The notes: generated from the letters alone by a model not told the origin. Shown: positions 17,866 to 28,251, numbered from the stretch's first letter. The stretch is 64,000 nucleotides of DNA from Chloroflexota bacterium (GCA_022616275.1 JAKEFB010000061.1:49712-113711), one strand, 5' to 3'. Numbers and translations: made by a program.

Positions 17866-18984
17866 TTACGAACTGTCAGGCAAATCATTCGTTTCGGCAA
17901 TCAACTGGTTGACCACCGCCTTCAAATCGCCGGTCTGCTTGAAGGTGGCCAGTTGGCGGTCGGCGCTGCTGCCGTGCTTCATAATGTGGTAGGCATATTC
18001 CACATGCTGGCGGCTGCCCAGCTCGTCCACCACGTCGTCAATGAACCAGCTCACCAGCTCGCCAATCAGCTCACGGGCCGGGAGTTCCTCCTGCTTGCCG
18101 AAATCAATCAGCTTGCCGTCCAGGCCGTAACGCACCGCCCGCCACTTGTTTTCCTCGATAACCTCGGCCGGGTAGACGCGGAAGGTCATGTTGTCGCGGC
18201 GCAGCTTCCACAGCTTGGCAATGACGGCCTGGAAGATGGCGGCAATGCAAATAGCCTCTTCCACGCGAGTGCAAACGTCGCAAATACGGAACTCCAGGGT
18301 GGGGTAGCTCCAGTTCGGCCGCAGGTCCCACCAGATCTTGCTGCCGTCAGGGATGCAGTTGGTCTTGACCAGCGTATCAATCAGGTAGGTGTAGTCGGCC
18401 CAGGAGTTGAGAACACGAGGGATGCCGGTGCGGGGGAAGTTGCGGAAGATGATGCTGCGGTAGGACTTCAGCCCGGTGTTGCGCCCCATCCAGAACGGCG
18501 AGCTGGTGGACAAACAGAGGATGTGGGGCACCAGGTAGCGGGCCACGTTCAAGGCGTCAATCAGGAATTCGCGGTCCTCAATACCGATGTGGACGTGAGT
18601 GCCGAAGATGAGCAGTTTCTGGGCCAGCTCTTGCATGTCCTGCTTGACGCCCATGTAGCGCTCGAAGGGGGTGATTTCCTGTGTCAACCAGGACGAATAG
18701 GGGTGGGTGCCGGCCGCGGCAATACGCAGGCCGTTTTTGGCTGCCAGCTCGGCCACCCCGCGCCGCAGCTTGATCAACTCGTCGCGCAGCTCGGTCGTGG
18801 TCCGGCAGACGTTCGTGCCGATTTCGACGATAGACTGGTGCAGCTCCGGCTTGATGTTGTACTCTCGCAGCACCAGGTTGTCTTCCTCCAGCATCTGGGT
18901 GATGTAGGAGCGCAGTTCACCCGTCGCCGGGTCAATAATCTGGTATTCTTCCTCAATGCCGATGGTTAGGGATGGGGGTTTCAT
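17866..18984 (-). CDS. GCS2-like carboxylate-amine ligase (YbdK family)
   Basis: The 372-residue protein starts [18 protein letters not shown]. The EEE segment near 12 and [10 protein letters not shown] further on carry the metal-binding acid and His residues of the glutamate-cysteine ligase type 2 fold, related to glutamine synthetase. The fold joins an amine to a carboxylate using ATP. The substrates of YbdK-type enzymes remain poorly defined. ATG 18984 is chosen, with GGAGAA just upstream; a start at 19068 would run through a heptamer repeat. It lies downstream of the two ATP-grasp genes on the same strand. Confidence 0.85.
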   Translation of the reverse strand: MKPPSLTIGIEEEYQIIDPATGELRSYITQMLEEDNLVLREYNIKPELHQSIVEIGTNVCRTTTELRDELIKLRRGVAELAAKNGLRIAAAGTHPYSSWLTQEITPFERYMGVKQDMQELAQKLLIFGTHVHIGIEDREFLIDALNVARYLVPHILCLSTSSPFWMGRNTGLKSYRSIIFRNFPRTGIPRVLNSWADYTYLIDTLVKTNCIPDGSKIWWDLRPNWSYPTLEFRICDVCTRVEEAICIAAIFQAVIAKLWKLRRDNMTFRVYPAEVIEENKWRAVRYGLDGKLIDFGKQEELPARELIGELVSWFIDDVVDELGSRQHVEYAYHIMKHGSSADRQLATFKQTGDLKAVVNQLIAETNDLPDSS

Positions 18985-19002
18985 AGTTTCTCCAAAAGTG
19001 CT

Positions 19003-19088
19003 GAGGACTGAGGACTGAGGACTGAGCTGTCCATGCTCAGTCCCTGGTTCAGGCTTCACCCTGAACACGTCCTCATCACTCAGTCCTG
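19003..19088. repeat. Heptamer repeat (GAGGACT)3 with inverted partner
   Basis: GTGCTGA is followed by GAGGACT three times (19003-19023), and inverted AGTCC-type units lie at about 19037-19088. The block AAAAGTGCTGAGGACTGAGG recurs at 45361-45382. Confidence 0.75.
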
Positions 19089-19097
19089 GTAACTCGA

Positions 19098-20450
19098 TTA
19101 TCGCTTCTGGACTACAAAAGTGGGTACCGACGAGCCGCCGCCGGCCGTCACGTTGAGCAGGGAGTCGGTGCCCAGGCGGGTGAGGCAGCCGTCCATGAAC
19201 TCGCCGTAAAAGGCGAAGGGGGCGGTGTCTAACATGCGGTTGATGAGCTGCACCCGGCCGTTGACCAGGCTGGGATACGGTTCCACCGGCAGCTCAACCC
19301 GCTCCTGGACGATGTAGTCGCCTTGCAACGCCTGGCGGACGGCCTCTTCCCACTCGCTGCTGTCCACCAGCCAGCCCAGGACAATGCCTTTGCCGCCGTA
19401 TTCGTCAATCGGCTTGAGGACCAGGTTTTCCCGATACTTGGCAATGTAGGGCACCAGGTCCACCGGCTGGCCGTTGTGGATGGTGTGTCGCTCCTCGACC
19501 GTGCGCGTCCAGGGAATGTGATCGTCAATGGCCCGTTGCTCGTCGGCGTCGAAGAGGTGGCGGTTGCGCTCGTCGCTGAGCGCGGCCAGGCTGGTCTTCT
19601 TGTACAGAATTTTGCAGCGGAACGGGTTGACCATGCAAACGTCGTTATTGAGCACGGCCCGGATAACCGGGTGGTCCATGCCGCCGCGTAGTACCAGCTC
19701 GGTAATCAGCACCCGCTTGTAAATGATGTCAATGTGGAAGTCGCCGACGGTTAGTTTGCCATTGCGGTACTCCACCTCGCGCGGGTCAGCAATGATGCAC
19801 TGCAGGCCCTGGGAATGGAAATAATCCAGGAAAAGGCGGAATTCACTGTAGGTAGGCACTTCGCGCCAGTCCAGGATGGCGACGCTGGGAATCTCCCGCC
19901 GGCCGAGCCACTGCTGGTAACAGTCAACCAGGGCGTGCAAGACGTTGTGGCGGGTCGGCAGGTTGCGCACCTCGTACTGGCGCAAAAATTCGCGCATCAC
20001 CGGCAGGCCGTAAAAGAGATCGGAGAAGGCGTCGCTGTAGGCCGAGGCGGCCGGCACTTCGGCGTTGTACTCGGTGAAACGCAATTCGTCCCGGCTGGTG
20101 ACGAAGAAAGCATCTAGCCGGGAGACGGGCGTTGGACCACGGTAACCAGGCTCGTGCTTGATTAACTCCTTTTCCCAATCGGCCAGGCGAAATTGCTCCA
20201 GGAACTTTTCGTCGGCAATGGCCGCCTGGTACGCTTTATTAAAGGCGCTCAACAACACCCGCACCCGGCCGCGCAGAAAGCGGTACTGGCGGGGCGTAAA
20301 AAAGCGCGGCCGGAGCACCGTACATAGCGGCCGGTCGCCAAAATAAAGGCCTCGCCGCTGCAACTGATCGTCAAGCTGGACCTGCGAATCCTGGGCCAAC
20401 TCGTCGGTCAACAAATCATGGTACGTTTCAATCGCTTCCCGCAAAAGCAT
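19098..20450 (-). CDS. Circularly permuted ATP-grasp ligase
   Basis: The 450-residue protein matches the CP-ATP-grasp group found in amide-ligase clusters. Features seen are [19 protein letters not shown] in the first third, [14 protein letters not shown] mid-way, then [16 protein letters not shown] as the nucleotide-binding loop and [16 protein letters not shown] near the end. It lacks the glutathionylspermidine amidase part. Enzymes of this fold activate a carboxylate as acyl phosphate and join it to an amine. It sits between two other ligases on the same strand, which suggests successive couplings on one product. The substrate is unknown. Confidence 0.8.
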   Translation of the reverse strand: MLLREAIETYHDLLTDELAQDSQVQLDDQLQRRGLYFGDRPLCTVLRPRFFTPRQYRFLRGRVRVLLSAFNKAYQAAIADEKFLEQFRLADWEKELIKHEPGYRGPTPVSRLDAFFVTSRDELRFTEYNAEVPAASAYSDAFSDLFYGLPVMREFLRQYEVRNLPTRHNVLHALVDCYQQWLGRREIPSVAILDWREVPTYSEFRLFLDYFHSQGLQCIIADPREVEYRNGKLTVGDFHIDIIYKRVLITELVLRGGMDHPVIRAVLNNDVCMVNPFRCKILYKKTSLAALSDERNRHLFDADEQRAIDDHIPWTRTVEERHTIHNGQPVDLVPYIAKYRENLVLKPIDEYGGKGIVLGWLVDSSEWEEAVRQALQGDYIVQERVELPVEPYPSLVNGRVQLINRMLDTAPFAFYGEFMDGCLTRLGTDSLLNVTAGGGSSVPTFVVQKR

Positions 20451-20467
20451 GGCAACTCTCCTTGAGG

Positions 20468-20590
20468 GTGTCAGGTGTCAGGTGTCAAGTGCCAGGTGTC
20501 AAGTGCCAGGTGAGAAGATCACTTGACGCTTGACACCCAAGCACATGATACCGAACCACTTGACACTTGACACGGAACCGCTTGACACTT
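20468..20590. repeat. Heptamer repeats (GTGTCAG type) with inverted units
   Basis: Six 7-bp units from 20468 to 20509 alternate GTGTCAG, GTGTCAA and GTGCCAG. From about 20520 the inverted forms CTTGACG and CTTGACAC recur five or more times up to the stop of the ATP-grasp gene. The region can fold into a long imperfect stem between the two ligase genes. Confidence 0.8.
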
Positions 20591-21517
20591 CTACACCCCA
20601 AACATGGTGCTCCACTTCAGCTCTTTGACCTGCGGCCGGGGTTCTTGGGCCAGGCGAATAGCCATGTCGGCCATGTGCTTCACCGCCCAGCCGAAATAGA
20701 ACGGCGTCAGCGAGTAGATGTCCATGTCCGGCGCCGGGTTCATGAAGTCAATGGCGTAAGGCACGCCGTCACGCACGGCCCACTCGACGGTGTTCATATC
20801 GTAGCCCAGGGCGCGCACCAGCTTGAGCGAATCCTCGACCACACGCTGGCCCAGTTCTGGGCTCATGTGTTCGTGTTCCACGTGGTAACGCCGCTCCTTG
20901 GGATCATACTTGATCGGCAAAATCTCTTCCTGGCCCAGGCACAGGCAGCGGATATAGTGATCCCACTCAATAAACTCCTGAACAATCATGGTCAGCAGGC
21001 CGGAGCGGTCGTAGTTGCGAATCAGTTCTTCAATAGTATGGCAAATGTACACTTCCTTCCAGCCGCCGCCGTGGGCGTCTTTCAGGACACAAGGCAGACC
21101 CAGGTAATCTATGAGGCCCTGCCAGTCCAAAGGGGCAATGAGGTTGCGCAGGCTGTCCGGGTGAACGATGCCGGGGACGTAGTCCTTGTTGGGCAGGACG
21201 ACTGTCTTGGGGCTGGCAACGCCCAGTTCGGTGGCCAGGGAAGCGTCGAAGAATTTGTCGTCGGCCGTCCACATGAAGGGATTATTAATGACCGTTACGC
21301 CCTGCAAGACGGCATTTTTCAAATAAGACCGGTAATAAGGAACCTCGTGGGAAATCCGATCAATAATAACGGCGTACTCGTTAGGCTCGGCCATCCGTGT
21401 GCCGCCCAGCTTGACGTACTCGGCGATAACCCCCTCGTCACGGCTGTTGACTTCCTCAATAAACGCCGGAGGAAAAGACCACTCCCGGCCGACCAGCAGG
21501 CCAACTTTTAATGTCAT
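20591..21517 (-). CDS. ATP-grasp ligase, RimK/D-Ala-D-Ala ligase-like
   Basis: The 308-residue protein has an N-terminal strand (KVGLLVGREWSFP), an ATP-grasp core with PCVLKDAHGGGWKEVY (nucleotide loop), MIVQEFIEWDHYIRC, and a metal site near WAVRDGVPYAIDFMNPAPD, where Asp and Asn would hold magnesium. It is the first gene of a three-ligase set transcribed leftward. GGAGATAGTCT lies just before the ATG. The family is known for peptide-like bond formation; the acceptor cannot be inferred. Confidence 0.83.
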   Translation of the reverse strand: MTLKVGLLVGREWSFPPAFIEEVNSRDEGVIAEYVKLGGTRMAEPNEYAVIIDRISHEVPYYRSYLKNAVLQGVTVINNPFMWTADDKFFDASLATELGVASPKTVVLPNKDYVPGIVHPDSLRNLIAPLDWQGLIDYLGLPCVLKDAHGGGWKEVYICHTIEELIRNYDRSGLLTMIVQEFIEWDHYIRCLCLGQEEILPIKYDPKERRYHVEHEHMSPELGQRVVEDSLKLVRALGYDMNTVEWAVRDGVPYAIDFMNPAPDMDIYSLTPFYFGWAVKHMADMAIRLAQEPRPQVKELKWSTMFGV

Positions 21518-21686
21518 AGACTATCTCCTTTTATTCAATTTACCTGTGCTCTGGTGGTTGTGACGTAAGGCCACGTTATTGTAGCGGGCAAATTCTACCG
21601 GGCAATATCTCCAGGAGAGTGAGGCTCACGCCACCCAGCAGCAAGAAGGGCTGCGCCAGGTCATCCCGAAACGTTCGCGGTAAATC

Positions 21687-22430
<744 letters not shown>

Positions 22431-22453
<23 letters not shown>

Positions 22454-23933
22454 CGGAACAACCCACTGTAAGGTCGGTCTGTTCGCCGAAGACGGGACGG
22501 CTTTACACATCACCAGCCGGCCGACACAGGCGCGCCAGGCAGCCACAGGTTACGCCTATTACGACCCTGAAGCGTTATGGGAAACGGTGGCGACACTTAT
22601 CCAGGAAGTTACTACGGCCGCTGGAGCCGGGACAGTTGCCGCCGTGGGTATTGCCAGCATGGCCGAAACGGGCCTGCTGTTGGACCGCCAATCAGGCGCT
22701 CCCCGCTCAGCTCTCATTCCCTGGTTTGACGCCGGCGCCACCGCCCAGGCAGCGCAACTCGGTCGCCAGGCCGATCTCCAGGAACGCTTTTGCCAGAGGG
22801 GCATTTATCCCAGTTTCAAATGCAGCTTGGCCAAAGTGTTGTGGCTTCGGGAGCAGCATCAGGCGGTAACGAATGGGGCAGTCTGGTTGTCGGCCGCCGA
22901 TTACGTGGCCTATCGCCTGACGGGCGTGATGGCGACCGATTATTCTCTGGCCGGCCGCACCTACGCTTTTGATCTTAACGAAAAGAAATGGGACGAGGAT
23001 TGGCTGGTCCACCTTGGCCTGGAGCCGGGCCTGTTTCCAACGGCCGTGCCAAGCGGGACGCCATTGGGCAAAGGCGTTGCCGGCGAAACCGGCTGGTCTG
23101 GTTTAGCCAGGGGAACGGCCGTCTCGATTACTGGCCACGATCATGTCTGCGCCGCCCTGGCCGCTGGGGTCCTTGAACCAGGACAGGTCTTCGATTCAAT
23201 GGGCACGGCCGAGGCGTTCATGGGGGCGCTGCCCGAGCGAAAATTAGGTGAAGCTGAATTTCGCTCCGGCCTCAGTTATGGCTGCCACGTCACCAGGGGA
23301 CGCGCTTATTGGATGGGCGGGCTATCCGCCTCCGGCGGCTCGATTGAATGGTTGCGTTCACTATTAGGCCAGCCACCGCTCTTGTATGAGGAACTGAAAG
23401 CGCTGTTAAGCGAACTCTCGGATGGTCCCGGCGACATTCTCTATTTTCCCTACCTGTTAGGTAGCGGCTCTCCCCATACAGACATAGGGGCAAGAGGGGC
23501 GTTCGTCGGCCTGAGCGCCTCTCACGGCCGGGCCGATCTCTTGAAGGCCGTCCTCGAAGGGACGGCTTATGAGATGGAGGCCATCCGGCGAGCGGCCGAG
23601 CAGGCAACCGGGACGAAGATAGGGCGGATCATGGCCGTTGGTGGGGGAACGCGGAACCGGCCGTGGCTGCAGATTAAGGCGGACGTGACCGGTTGCCCAT
23701 TTGAGCTGCCGGCCATGTCTGAAGCGACGTTGCTGGGCGCGGCGCTTGGCGCAGGGATTGGTAGCGGTGTTTACGCCGGCGAGCTTGAGGCGGTTGCGGC
23801 CGTGGTCCGGCCGGCGGCCGAAACGATATGGCCTGACGCCGGCCGGCACGCCATCTATCAGCGCCTGTATGAGCAGGGCTACCTGGCGCTCCAGGAGCCA
23901 TTGAGACAGTACTATCAGCGTGCGCTTCACTAG
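22431..23933 (+). CDS. FGGY-family carbohydrate kinase
   Basis: The 500-residue protein opens with LLGVDIGTTHCKVGLF, the phosphate-1 loop of the actin-like sugar kinases, and has SITGHDHVCAALAAG and AVGGGTRNRPWLQIKADV, the adenosine loop, in the C-terminal half. It would phosphorylate a pentulose, hexulose or polyol. ATG 22431 follows AAGGTCAGG. The stop codon lies at the first base of a 57-bp repeat that recurs inverted at 25578. It lies with an aldose isomerase and a TIM-barrel isomerase, completing an uptake-isomerise-phosphorylate pathway. Confidence 0.88.
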
Positions 23934-23987
23934 TAGTCTGACGAACATCTTTTGTGGAGTTCGCATCCTCAAATGCGAACAGCAGGC
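23931..23987 (+). repeat. 57-bp inverted repeat, left copy
   Basis: It matches the reverse complement of 25578-25634 at about 50 of 57 positions. It contains its own small stem TTCGCAT/ATGCGAA. Between the copies lie the TIM-barrel isomerase and the dihydrofolate-reductase-like gene. Confidence 0.75.
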
Positions 23988-24003
23988 ATAAAAGGATGAA
24001 AGG

Positions 24004-24819
24004 ATGAACCAAATATCGTTTATGAGCGCGAACTACGTCGCCCGGCCGTTGGGTTACCGGATGACACGTGGTTGGGGAGAGGGAGACAAGGCGACCAATG
24101 AAGCTTTTCGGCCGTTGGAGACATTTGGCCAACGCTTTATCGGGATGCTCCAGGATATTCGGGCGCTGGGCTTTAAGGCGATTGACCTCTGGCTGGCGCA
24201 CCTGAACCCACTCTGGGCTACCAGCGAGCACGTCGCTACTGCCCGTGCTGCGCTGGAGCAGCACGGCCTGCCGGTGGTTAGCCTGGCCGGTGGGTTTGGC
24301 TCTACGCCAGAAGAGTTTGAGGCGAGCTGTAGGCTGGCCGTGGCCCTGAATACCAATATTCTAGCCGGCTCCACGGCCATGCTGGACAAGGATCGCCCTT
24401 TTGTCGTGGCCACTTTGCAAGCGTATGGCTTAAAGTTGGGCCTGGAAAATCACCCGGAGAAGCGGCCGGAGGAAATGCTGGCTAAAATTGGGGATAGTGG
24501 CGATGGCGTGCTGGGGACAACCATTGACACCGGCTGGTATGGCACCCAGGGTTATGATGCGGCCGAAGCCATTGACAAGTTGAAAGCACACCTCGTTCAC
24601 GTCCACCTGAAGGACGTTTTGGCGCCTGGGGCACACGAGACGTGTCGCTACGGCCGGGGCTGTGTACCCATTGAGGGCTGCGTCCAGATGCTGCAACGCC
24701 TTGGTTACCAGGGTGGCATCAGCGTTGAGCACGAACCAGAGCATTTTGACCCCAGCGAAGATTGCCGGGCCAACCTGGCAATGCTCCAGGAGTGGCTGCG
24801 GGCGATGGAAAGACTCTAG
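24004..24819 (+). CDS. Sugar phosphate isomerase/epimerase (xylose isomerase-like TIM barrel)
   Basis: The 271-residue protein has the AP-endonuclease-2-like barrel layout. Metal-binding residues are visible in LGLENHPEK (Glu), TTIDTGWYG (Asp), LVHVHLKDV (His) and GGISVEHEPEH (Glu). Members isomerise or epimerise ketoses and inosose derivatives. It follows the FGGY kinase after about 70 bases and probably belongs to the same pathway. Its stop overlaps that of the convergent reductase-like gene by 4 bases. Confidence 0.85.
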   Translation: MNQISFMSANYVARPLGYRMTRGWGEGDKATNEAFRPLETFGQRFIGMLQDIRALGFKAIDLWLAHLNPLWATSEHVATARAALEQHGLPVVSLAGGFGSTPEEFEASCRLAVALNTNILAGSTAMLDKDRPFVVATLQAYGLKLGLENHPEKRPEEMLAKIGDSGDGVLGTTIDTGWYGTQGYDAAEAIDKLKAHLVHVHLKDVLAPGAHETCRYGRGCVPIEGCVQMLQRLGYQGGISVEHEPEHFDPSEDCRANLAMLQEWLRAMERL

Positions 24820-25415
24820 GTCAAAAAGGTGCCAAGCTTGACTTCGCCGTCCCTTTGGTAAGAAGCAACAATCACGCCGCTCGGTGATACCGTTGATTCT
24901 ATTAGTTTGAAGGCTGCCGGTATCGTTCCCTCGCCAAACAACCGTTTGCCCTTACCAAGCGTAACGGGGAATACCTTTAACCATAACTCGTCAACTAAAT
25001 CATTTGCCAATAAACTCTGAATAAGCTGGCTGCTTCCATGTACCTGCAGCATTGGGCCATCTTGCTGCTTTAACTTCTCTATTTCCGCAACCACATCGCC
25101 ACTTATTTGAATCGTCTCTTCCCACTCCGTTTGAATGGCTTCACTCGAGACGACATACTTTTTGGCTTGATTAATCGGCTCATCGCTGCTTTGGTGGGGC
25201 CAATACGAGGCAAATATTTCATAAGTCTTTCGGCCCAGCAGCAAATCGAAAGGCTGGCTCATTTGCTCCGTCATTTCATCGCCCATCGCTTCGTCGAAGT
25301 AGTGTACCGTCCATCCTTCAAGATTAAAGCCGCCTGAAGGGTCCTCACCTTTGCCCCCGGGAGCTTGCATAACGCCATCAAGTGATACAAACGTTAAAAC
25401 GACTAATTTCCTCAT
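24816..25415 (-). CDS. Dihydrofolate reductase-fold protein (RibD C-terminal type)
   Basis: The 199-residue protein starts MRKLVVLTFVSLDGVMQAPG, the opening strand of the YyaP/YwjB group, and contains FDLLLGRKTYEIFASYW, QVHGSSQLIQSLL and DELWLKVFPVTLGKGKRLF, all conserved in the RibD-C/DHFR fold that binds NADPH. The physiological substrate of this group is not established. I prefer ATG 25415, 10 bases after GGAGG, over an upstream TTG that overlaps the ribosome site. It reads toward the isomerase gene. Confidence 0.85.
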   Translation of the reverse strand: MRKLVVLTFVSLDGVMQAPGGKGEDPSGGFNLEGWTVHYFDEAMGDEMTEQMSQPFDLLLGRKTYEIFASYWPHQSSDEPINQAKKYVVSSEAIQTEWEETIQISGDVVAEIEKLKQQDGPMLQVHGSSQLIQSLLANDLVDELWLKVFPVTLGKGKRLFGEGTIPAAFKLIESTVSPSGVIVASYQRDGEVKLGTFLT

Positions 25416-25420
25416 GCTGA

Positions 25421-25486
25421 TCAAGCCTCCTCTAGCCGGTCAAGTTGGTACCATCGGTTATTAAGGATTCTTTCTTTAGCAGTCAT
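25421..25486 (-). pseudogene. N-terminal remnant of a small antitoxin-like gene, copy 1
   Basis: The frame MTAKERILNNRWYQLDRLEEA shares its first 8 codons and about 60 bases of upstream DNA (including a TATACTC promoter-like box) with the remnant at 28711-28791. After codon 8 the sequence diverges abruptly, which marks a deletion or recombination point. Confidence 0.4.
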
Positions 25487-25577
25487 TTCTCGCCCACCTC
25501 AGGCATGTTGCTCTGAGTATACCACAGACCAATGCTAGTAGACTGACAAAGTTGATTTGACGGATGAGGACTCAGAT

Positions 25578-25634
25578 GCCCGCCGTTCGCATCTGAGGAT
25601 GCAAACTCCACAAAAGATGTTTGTTGGACTACTA
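25578..25634 (+). repeat. 57-bp inverted repeat, right copy
   Basis: Inverted partner of 23931-23987. It supplies the first codons of the DUF4279 frame that follows, so that gene's natural 5' end has probably been replaced. Confidence 0.75.
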
Positions 25635-26111
25635 ATTGCTGCCAAATATATCTCTGTTGGTGGCGCACCGTCTGATTCAAAAGCAACCTTGTGTATTTAT
25701 GCCGACGATATTGACCTGGTGGCCTTGACTAACAGCATCGGCCGCCAGCCAACGAAAGCGCGTCGCAAGGGGGAAACGGATGTAGAGCGACCCAAGATTC
25801 GACCTGCGCCTATCGGCCAATGGTTTCTAGAAGCGCCGAAAGGATTACCGTTTACAGAAAAAATCGAATTTCTGCTTGAAGCCACTGAATCCAATCCAGA
25901 GGTGTGGCGCCAGCTTCGCCAGTCACACGACATTCAATTACGGTGCGCTATTTTTCTTCATTCCTGGACAGAAGGGTTTTCGTTTCCACCAGAAATCATT
26001 GCCGAGCTGGCAAACCGATATTGGGAATTCTCTCTGTCCATGTACAGTGCCGAAGGTGATGAAATCGTTGAAGCATTCTTAAATAAAGGAAAGGATTCGG
26101 AGCAGATTTAA
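25599..26111 (+). CDS. DUF4279-like protein, copy 1 (5' end altered)
   Basis: From AAKYISVGG onward the sequence matches the DUF4279 layout: a first strand ATLCIYADDID, LTNSIGRQPTKARRKGE, then a Trp motif (IGQWF) and LHSWTEGFSFPPEIIAEL. The function of DUF4279 is unknown; its genes are often found in accessory DNA near toxin immunity loci. A paralogue about 80-85% identical lies at 29059-29583. Here the residues before AAKY come from a 57-bp repeat, so the start (ATG 25599 or 25617, TTG 25557) is uncertain and expression doubtful. Confidence 0.6.
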   Translation: MQTPQKMFVGLLIAAKYISVGGAPSDSKATLCIYADDIDLVALTNSIGRQPTKARRKGETDVERPKIRPAPIGQWFLEAPKGLPFTEKIEFLLEATESNPEVWRQLRQSHDIQLRCAIFLHSWTEGFSFPPEIIAELANRYWEFSLSMYSAEGDEIVEAFLNKGKDSEQI

Positions 26112-26143
26112 CGATCTCGCCTGGGTGCAAGCCATTACCCGGC

Positions 26144-26205
26144 AGTGCCTGGCACGGGGCAGAATCACTCTGGTTATCCAAGGCCGTTTGCCCCGTGCCA
26201 GGCAT
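26144..26205 (+). repeat. 64-bp palindromic repeat, copy B
   Basis: Same orientation as copy A. It follows the DUF4279 copy 1 stop by about 30 bases, just as copy D follows copy 2, and the bases before both (CTCGCCTGGG.GCAAGC..TTACCCGGC) also match. Confidence 0.85.
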
Positions 26206-26242
26206 TATCCATATTGAACCACATCCGCGACGCTAGTGCAGG

Positions 26243-26413
26243 GTTGAAACAGATAGGCTGGCGGAACTAGCGGCCCGCGAAGGGTACGCGCCCAAGGAGC
26301 TCGACCGGACGACGATGAGCCGGCTGTTGCAGCGCTTGGGTATTGACTGGCGGCGGGCCAAACACTGGATCACCAGCCCCGACCGCCAGTATGGGGCAAA
26401 AAAAGCGGCGTGA
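26243..26413 (+). pseudogene. Fragment of an IS630-type transposase
   Basis: A 56-codon frame reads VETDRLAELAAREGYAP, LDRTTMSRLLQRLGIDWRR and AKHWITSPD, the helix-turn-helix and linker that precede the DDE domain in IS630/Tc1-like transposases. It has no start codon, and the DDE domain is absent. It marks an old insertion in this repeat-rich region. Confidence 0.6.
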
Positions 26414-26568
26414 CTGCCTGTGAGTTGCAACGCCGCCTGTACTGTCATTTTGCGACTGAACCGATTGTTCATTAAAAGGTCAATGGTGACCACGCGGATA
26501 CGGTTGAGAGAAACGCGGAGGCGGGGATAGACAACCGCCCGCCGGGTCCGGCGGGCGGTTGGTTGGGC

Positions 26569-27108
26569 TCAGGATTTTCCTTGAGCGCGCTCGTTCAGGA
26601 ACATGCCGAAGTCGAAATCGCCCGGCGACTGGCCGTAGCCGGTCAGCAGCACAGCGGCCTCGCTGCGATGCTGTGTGGCATGGTTAATGGTATCCAGCAG
26701 GAGGTGCCACACGACGTGCTCGCGCACCGCACCGGGGATGACATAGCGGATCATGCCGTTCAGCGTCTCCTCGGTCAAGGTGTCGATATAAGCCCACATC
26801 TCCCGTTGTTCCGTCACCCAGCGCTCTTGTAGCGCGGCGAGTGTCGGAAAGGCGTCTTCGTGAAGCTCGGTCGCGTCATAGGCCGCCTCGTCTGCCAGAG
26901 GTTTCTCGTAGTACCCCTGGAGGGCGATCCGCGACTGCCAGGTGCTGTCCAGCAGGTGGACCATCGTGGCGCGCAGCCCCCCGCGCCCGGTCCCGATAGT
27001 GGCCGGCGCGGCGTACTGCTCCGGGCTGACCCTGGCGCAGGCCGCCAGGATGCGCGCATCGGCCCAGTCATTGAACTCATACAGCAGCTTGATTTCATCA
27101 ATTTTCAT
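26569..27108 (-). CDS. DinB-family four-helix protein
   Basis: The 179-residue protein has the DinB/YfiT fold: a first helix LLYEFNDWADARILAAC, a His in TMVHLLDSTW and a pair in TINHATQHR, the three metal ligands. Family members include metal-dependent thiol S-transferases, though most are uncharacterised. GGAGATAC precedes the ATG. It is the first of four DinB-fold genes in the window; the others are at 38.8-40.6 kb. Confidence 0.88.
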   Translation of the reverse strand: MKIDEIKLLYEFNDWADARILAACARVSPEQYAAPATIGTGRGGLRATMVHLLDSTWQSRIALQGYYEKPLADEAAYDATELHEDAFPTLAALQERWVTEQREMWAYIDTLTEETLNGMIRYVIPGAVREHVVWHLLLDTINHATQHRSEAAVLLTGYGQSPGDFDFGMFLNERAQGKS

Positions 27109-27130
27109 CGTAGTATCTCCGCCTGATTAG

Positions 27131-27472
27131 TCGTCGCAGCGCCCGCCGATGGTAACCGGCAAGCGCGATGCAAATACGATAGAGCTGGTTTCGGATGGAG
27201 GAATCTGCTCAACATGGCATAACTGGTCTGCAGGCGCAAAACACCAGCGAACCGCCCCGAATCAATCTCGGGTGGTTCTTACGCTATGCCAATGATGAGC
27301 TGATTCGTCCATGAGCCTGAACAAACCAACCGGTTGGACAGGTGCCAGCTCACGCGGCGCCTGTGCACATCCATCGGAGATACTAGAAAGCAGGCATGAA
27401 AGTCACCCCAGTCGAGACCATTTCCGCCAGTCTCGGAAATCTGCACAGCAGATTATAAGCTTATCCCGTTAA
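27131..27472. other. Gene-free stretch, nothing recognised
   Basis: About 340 bases without a convincing frame, promoter or repeat. A 20-codon frame beginning MKVTPVETIS at about 27396 shares AGCAGGCATGAAAGT with the start of the GrpB-like gene at 28251, possibly a duplicated start region. Confidence 0.4.
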
Positions 27473-27697
27473 TCCCGCAATCTGGCCTTTTTTGTATATC
27501 CCCTCGATAAACCTGTCGGCTACGTACTGGTGGTCAACCTGCAGCCTGACTTCTCATCGGCGCCAAACGCTAGCGGTTGTCTCAATATTGACAGCGCTTT
27601 GGCTCACGACATTCAAAGAAATCCGGCTCAATACTATTTACTGGTAACGGATTCAACCCATCCAAACGGTGCAGCCCGCGCTCAACTAACCAGATAA
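27473..27697 (+). pseudogene. C-terminal fragment of a CHRD-like domain protein
   Basis: A 74-codon open frame with no good start contains VGYVLVVNLQPDF and NPAQYYLLVTDSTHP followed by NGAARAQL. The last block has the shape of the CHRD domain end (NP..YY.....P.GA.R.QL). CHRD domains are extracellular beta-sandwiches. The upstream part of the gene is missing. Call based on one short motif. Confidence 0.4.
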
Positions 27698-27741
27698 TAG
27701 GCTCAAGGTCCGGGAAGGTGTAACCTTAACCATCGCCTGGC

Positions 27742-28251
27742 TCACAACGACTCCAGAATGTCAGCGATGAAGTTATTTTTCCACCAGTAATATTCCCGCT
27801 TTGAGTGAGCATACTGGTATTTCGCCTGTTCATACGCCTTCAAAGCATCCGGATGAGTGCGCCAGAACTTCATCACCGCCTGATTCTGCTCGGCCGCCTC
27901 GCCCCGCATCGGGATGATCTCAATATTCGTCCCGTTGTCGCTATCCTCAAACAGAGCAAAGTCATCCGAAAGCGTATAAATTGACCCGAAATGGTTGATC
28001 AATCCGATCAGTACCGGATACCATTGCTGGTCGGTCAGCCAAACGGCGAACTCCCACTCCCCCTTGCCCGCGATTTCCAATTCCACTGAACCAAAAAGCT
28101 CGGCCGCTACCCCAAACGGCGCCAGAATATCATTGAGCCTCGCCAGGTAATGAAACGCTTGCCGCTTACTTTGGGGATCGAACGGCCGGATTTCAACGGG
28201 TTTGTCGGAAAGGATATTGAACTGTTCTCTCGGTATTCTCTCAACTTTCAT
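27742..28251 (-). CDS. GrpB-like nucleotidyltransferase-fold protein
   Basis: The 169-residue protein has AAELFGSVELEI, a variant of the nucleotidyltransferase GS motif, then TNIEIIPM where metal ligands would sit, and ends RTHPDALKAYEQAKYQYAHS, YYWWKNNFI, the C-terminal helix pattern of GrpB (UPF0157) proteins. The active-site acids are not clearly conserved, so activity is uncertain. ATG 28251 is favoured because the longer form from 28314 adds poorly conserved residues. No strong ribosome site is visible. Confidence 0.5.
   Translation of the reverse strand: MKVERIPREQFNILSDKPVEIRPFDPQSKRQAFHYLARLNDILAPFGVAAELFGSVELEIAGKGEWEFAVWLTDQQWYPVLIGLINHFGSIYTLSDDFALFEDSDNGTNIEIIPMRGEAAEQNQAVMKFWRTHPDALKAYEQAKYQYAHSKREYYWWKNNFIADILESL

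Noticed and set aside
21560-21686. In-frame continuation after the isomerase stop codon (36 codons, hydrophobic)
   Set aside because: The isomerase already has family length; the continuation looks like chance openness rather than stop-codon readthrough.
27742-28251. Treating the GrpB-like protein as an MntA-type antitoxin
   Set aside because: The GS motif is not followed by a DxD at the right distance and no HEPN gene is adjacent.
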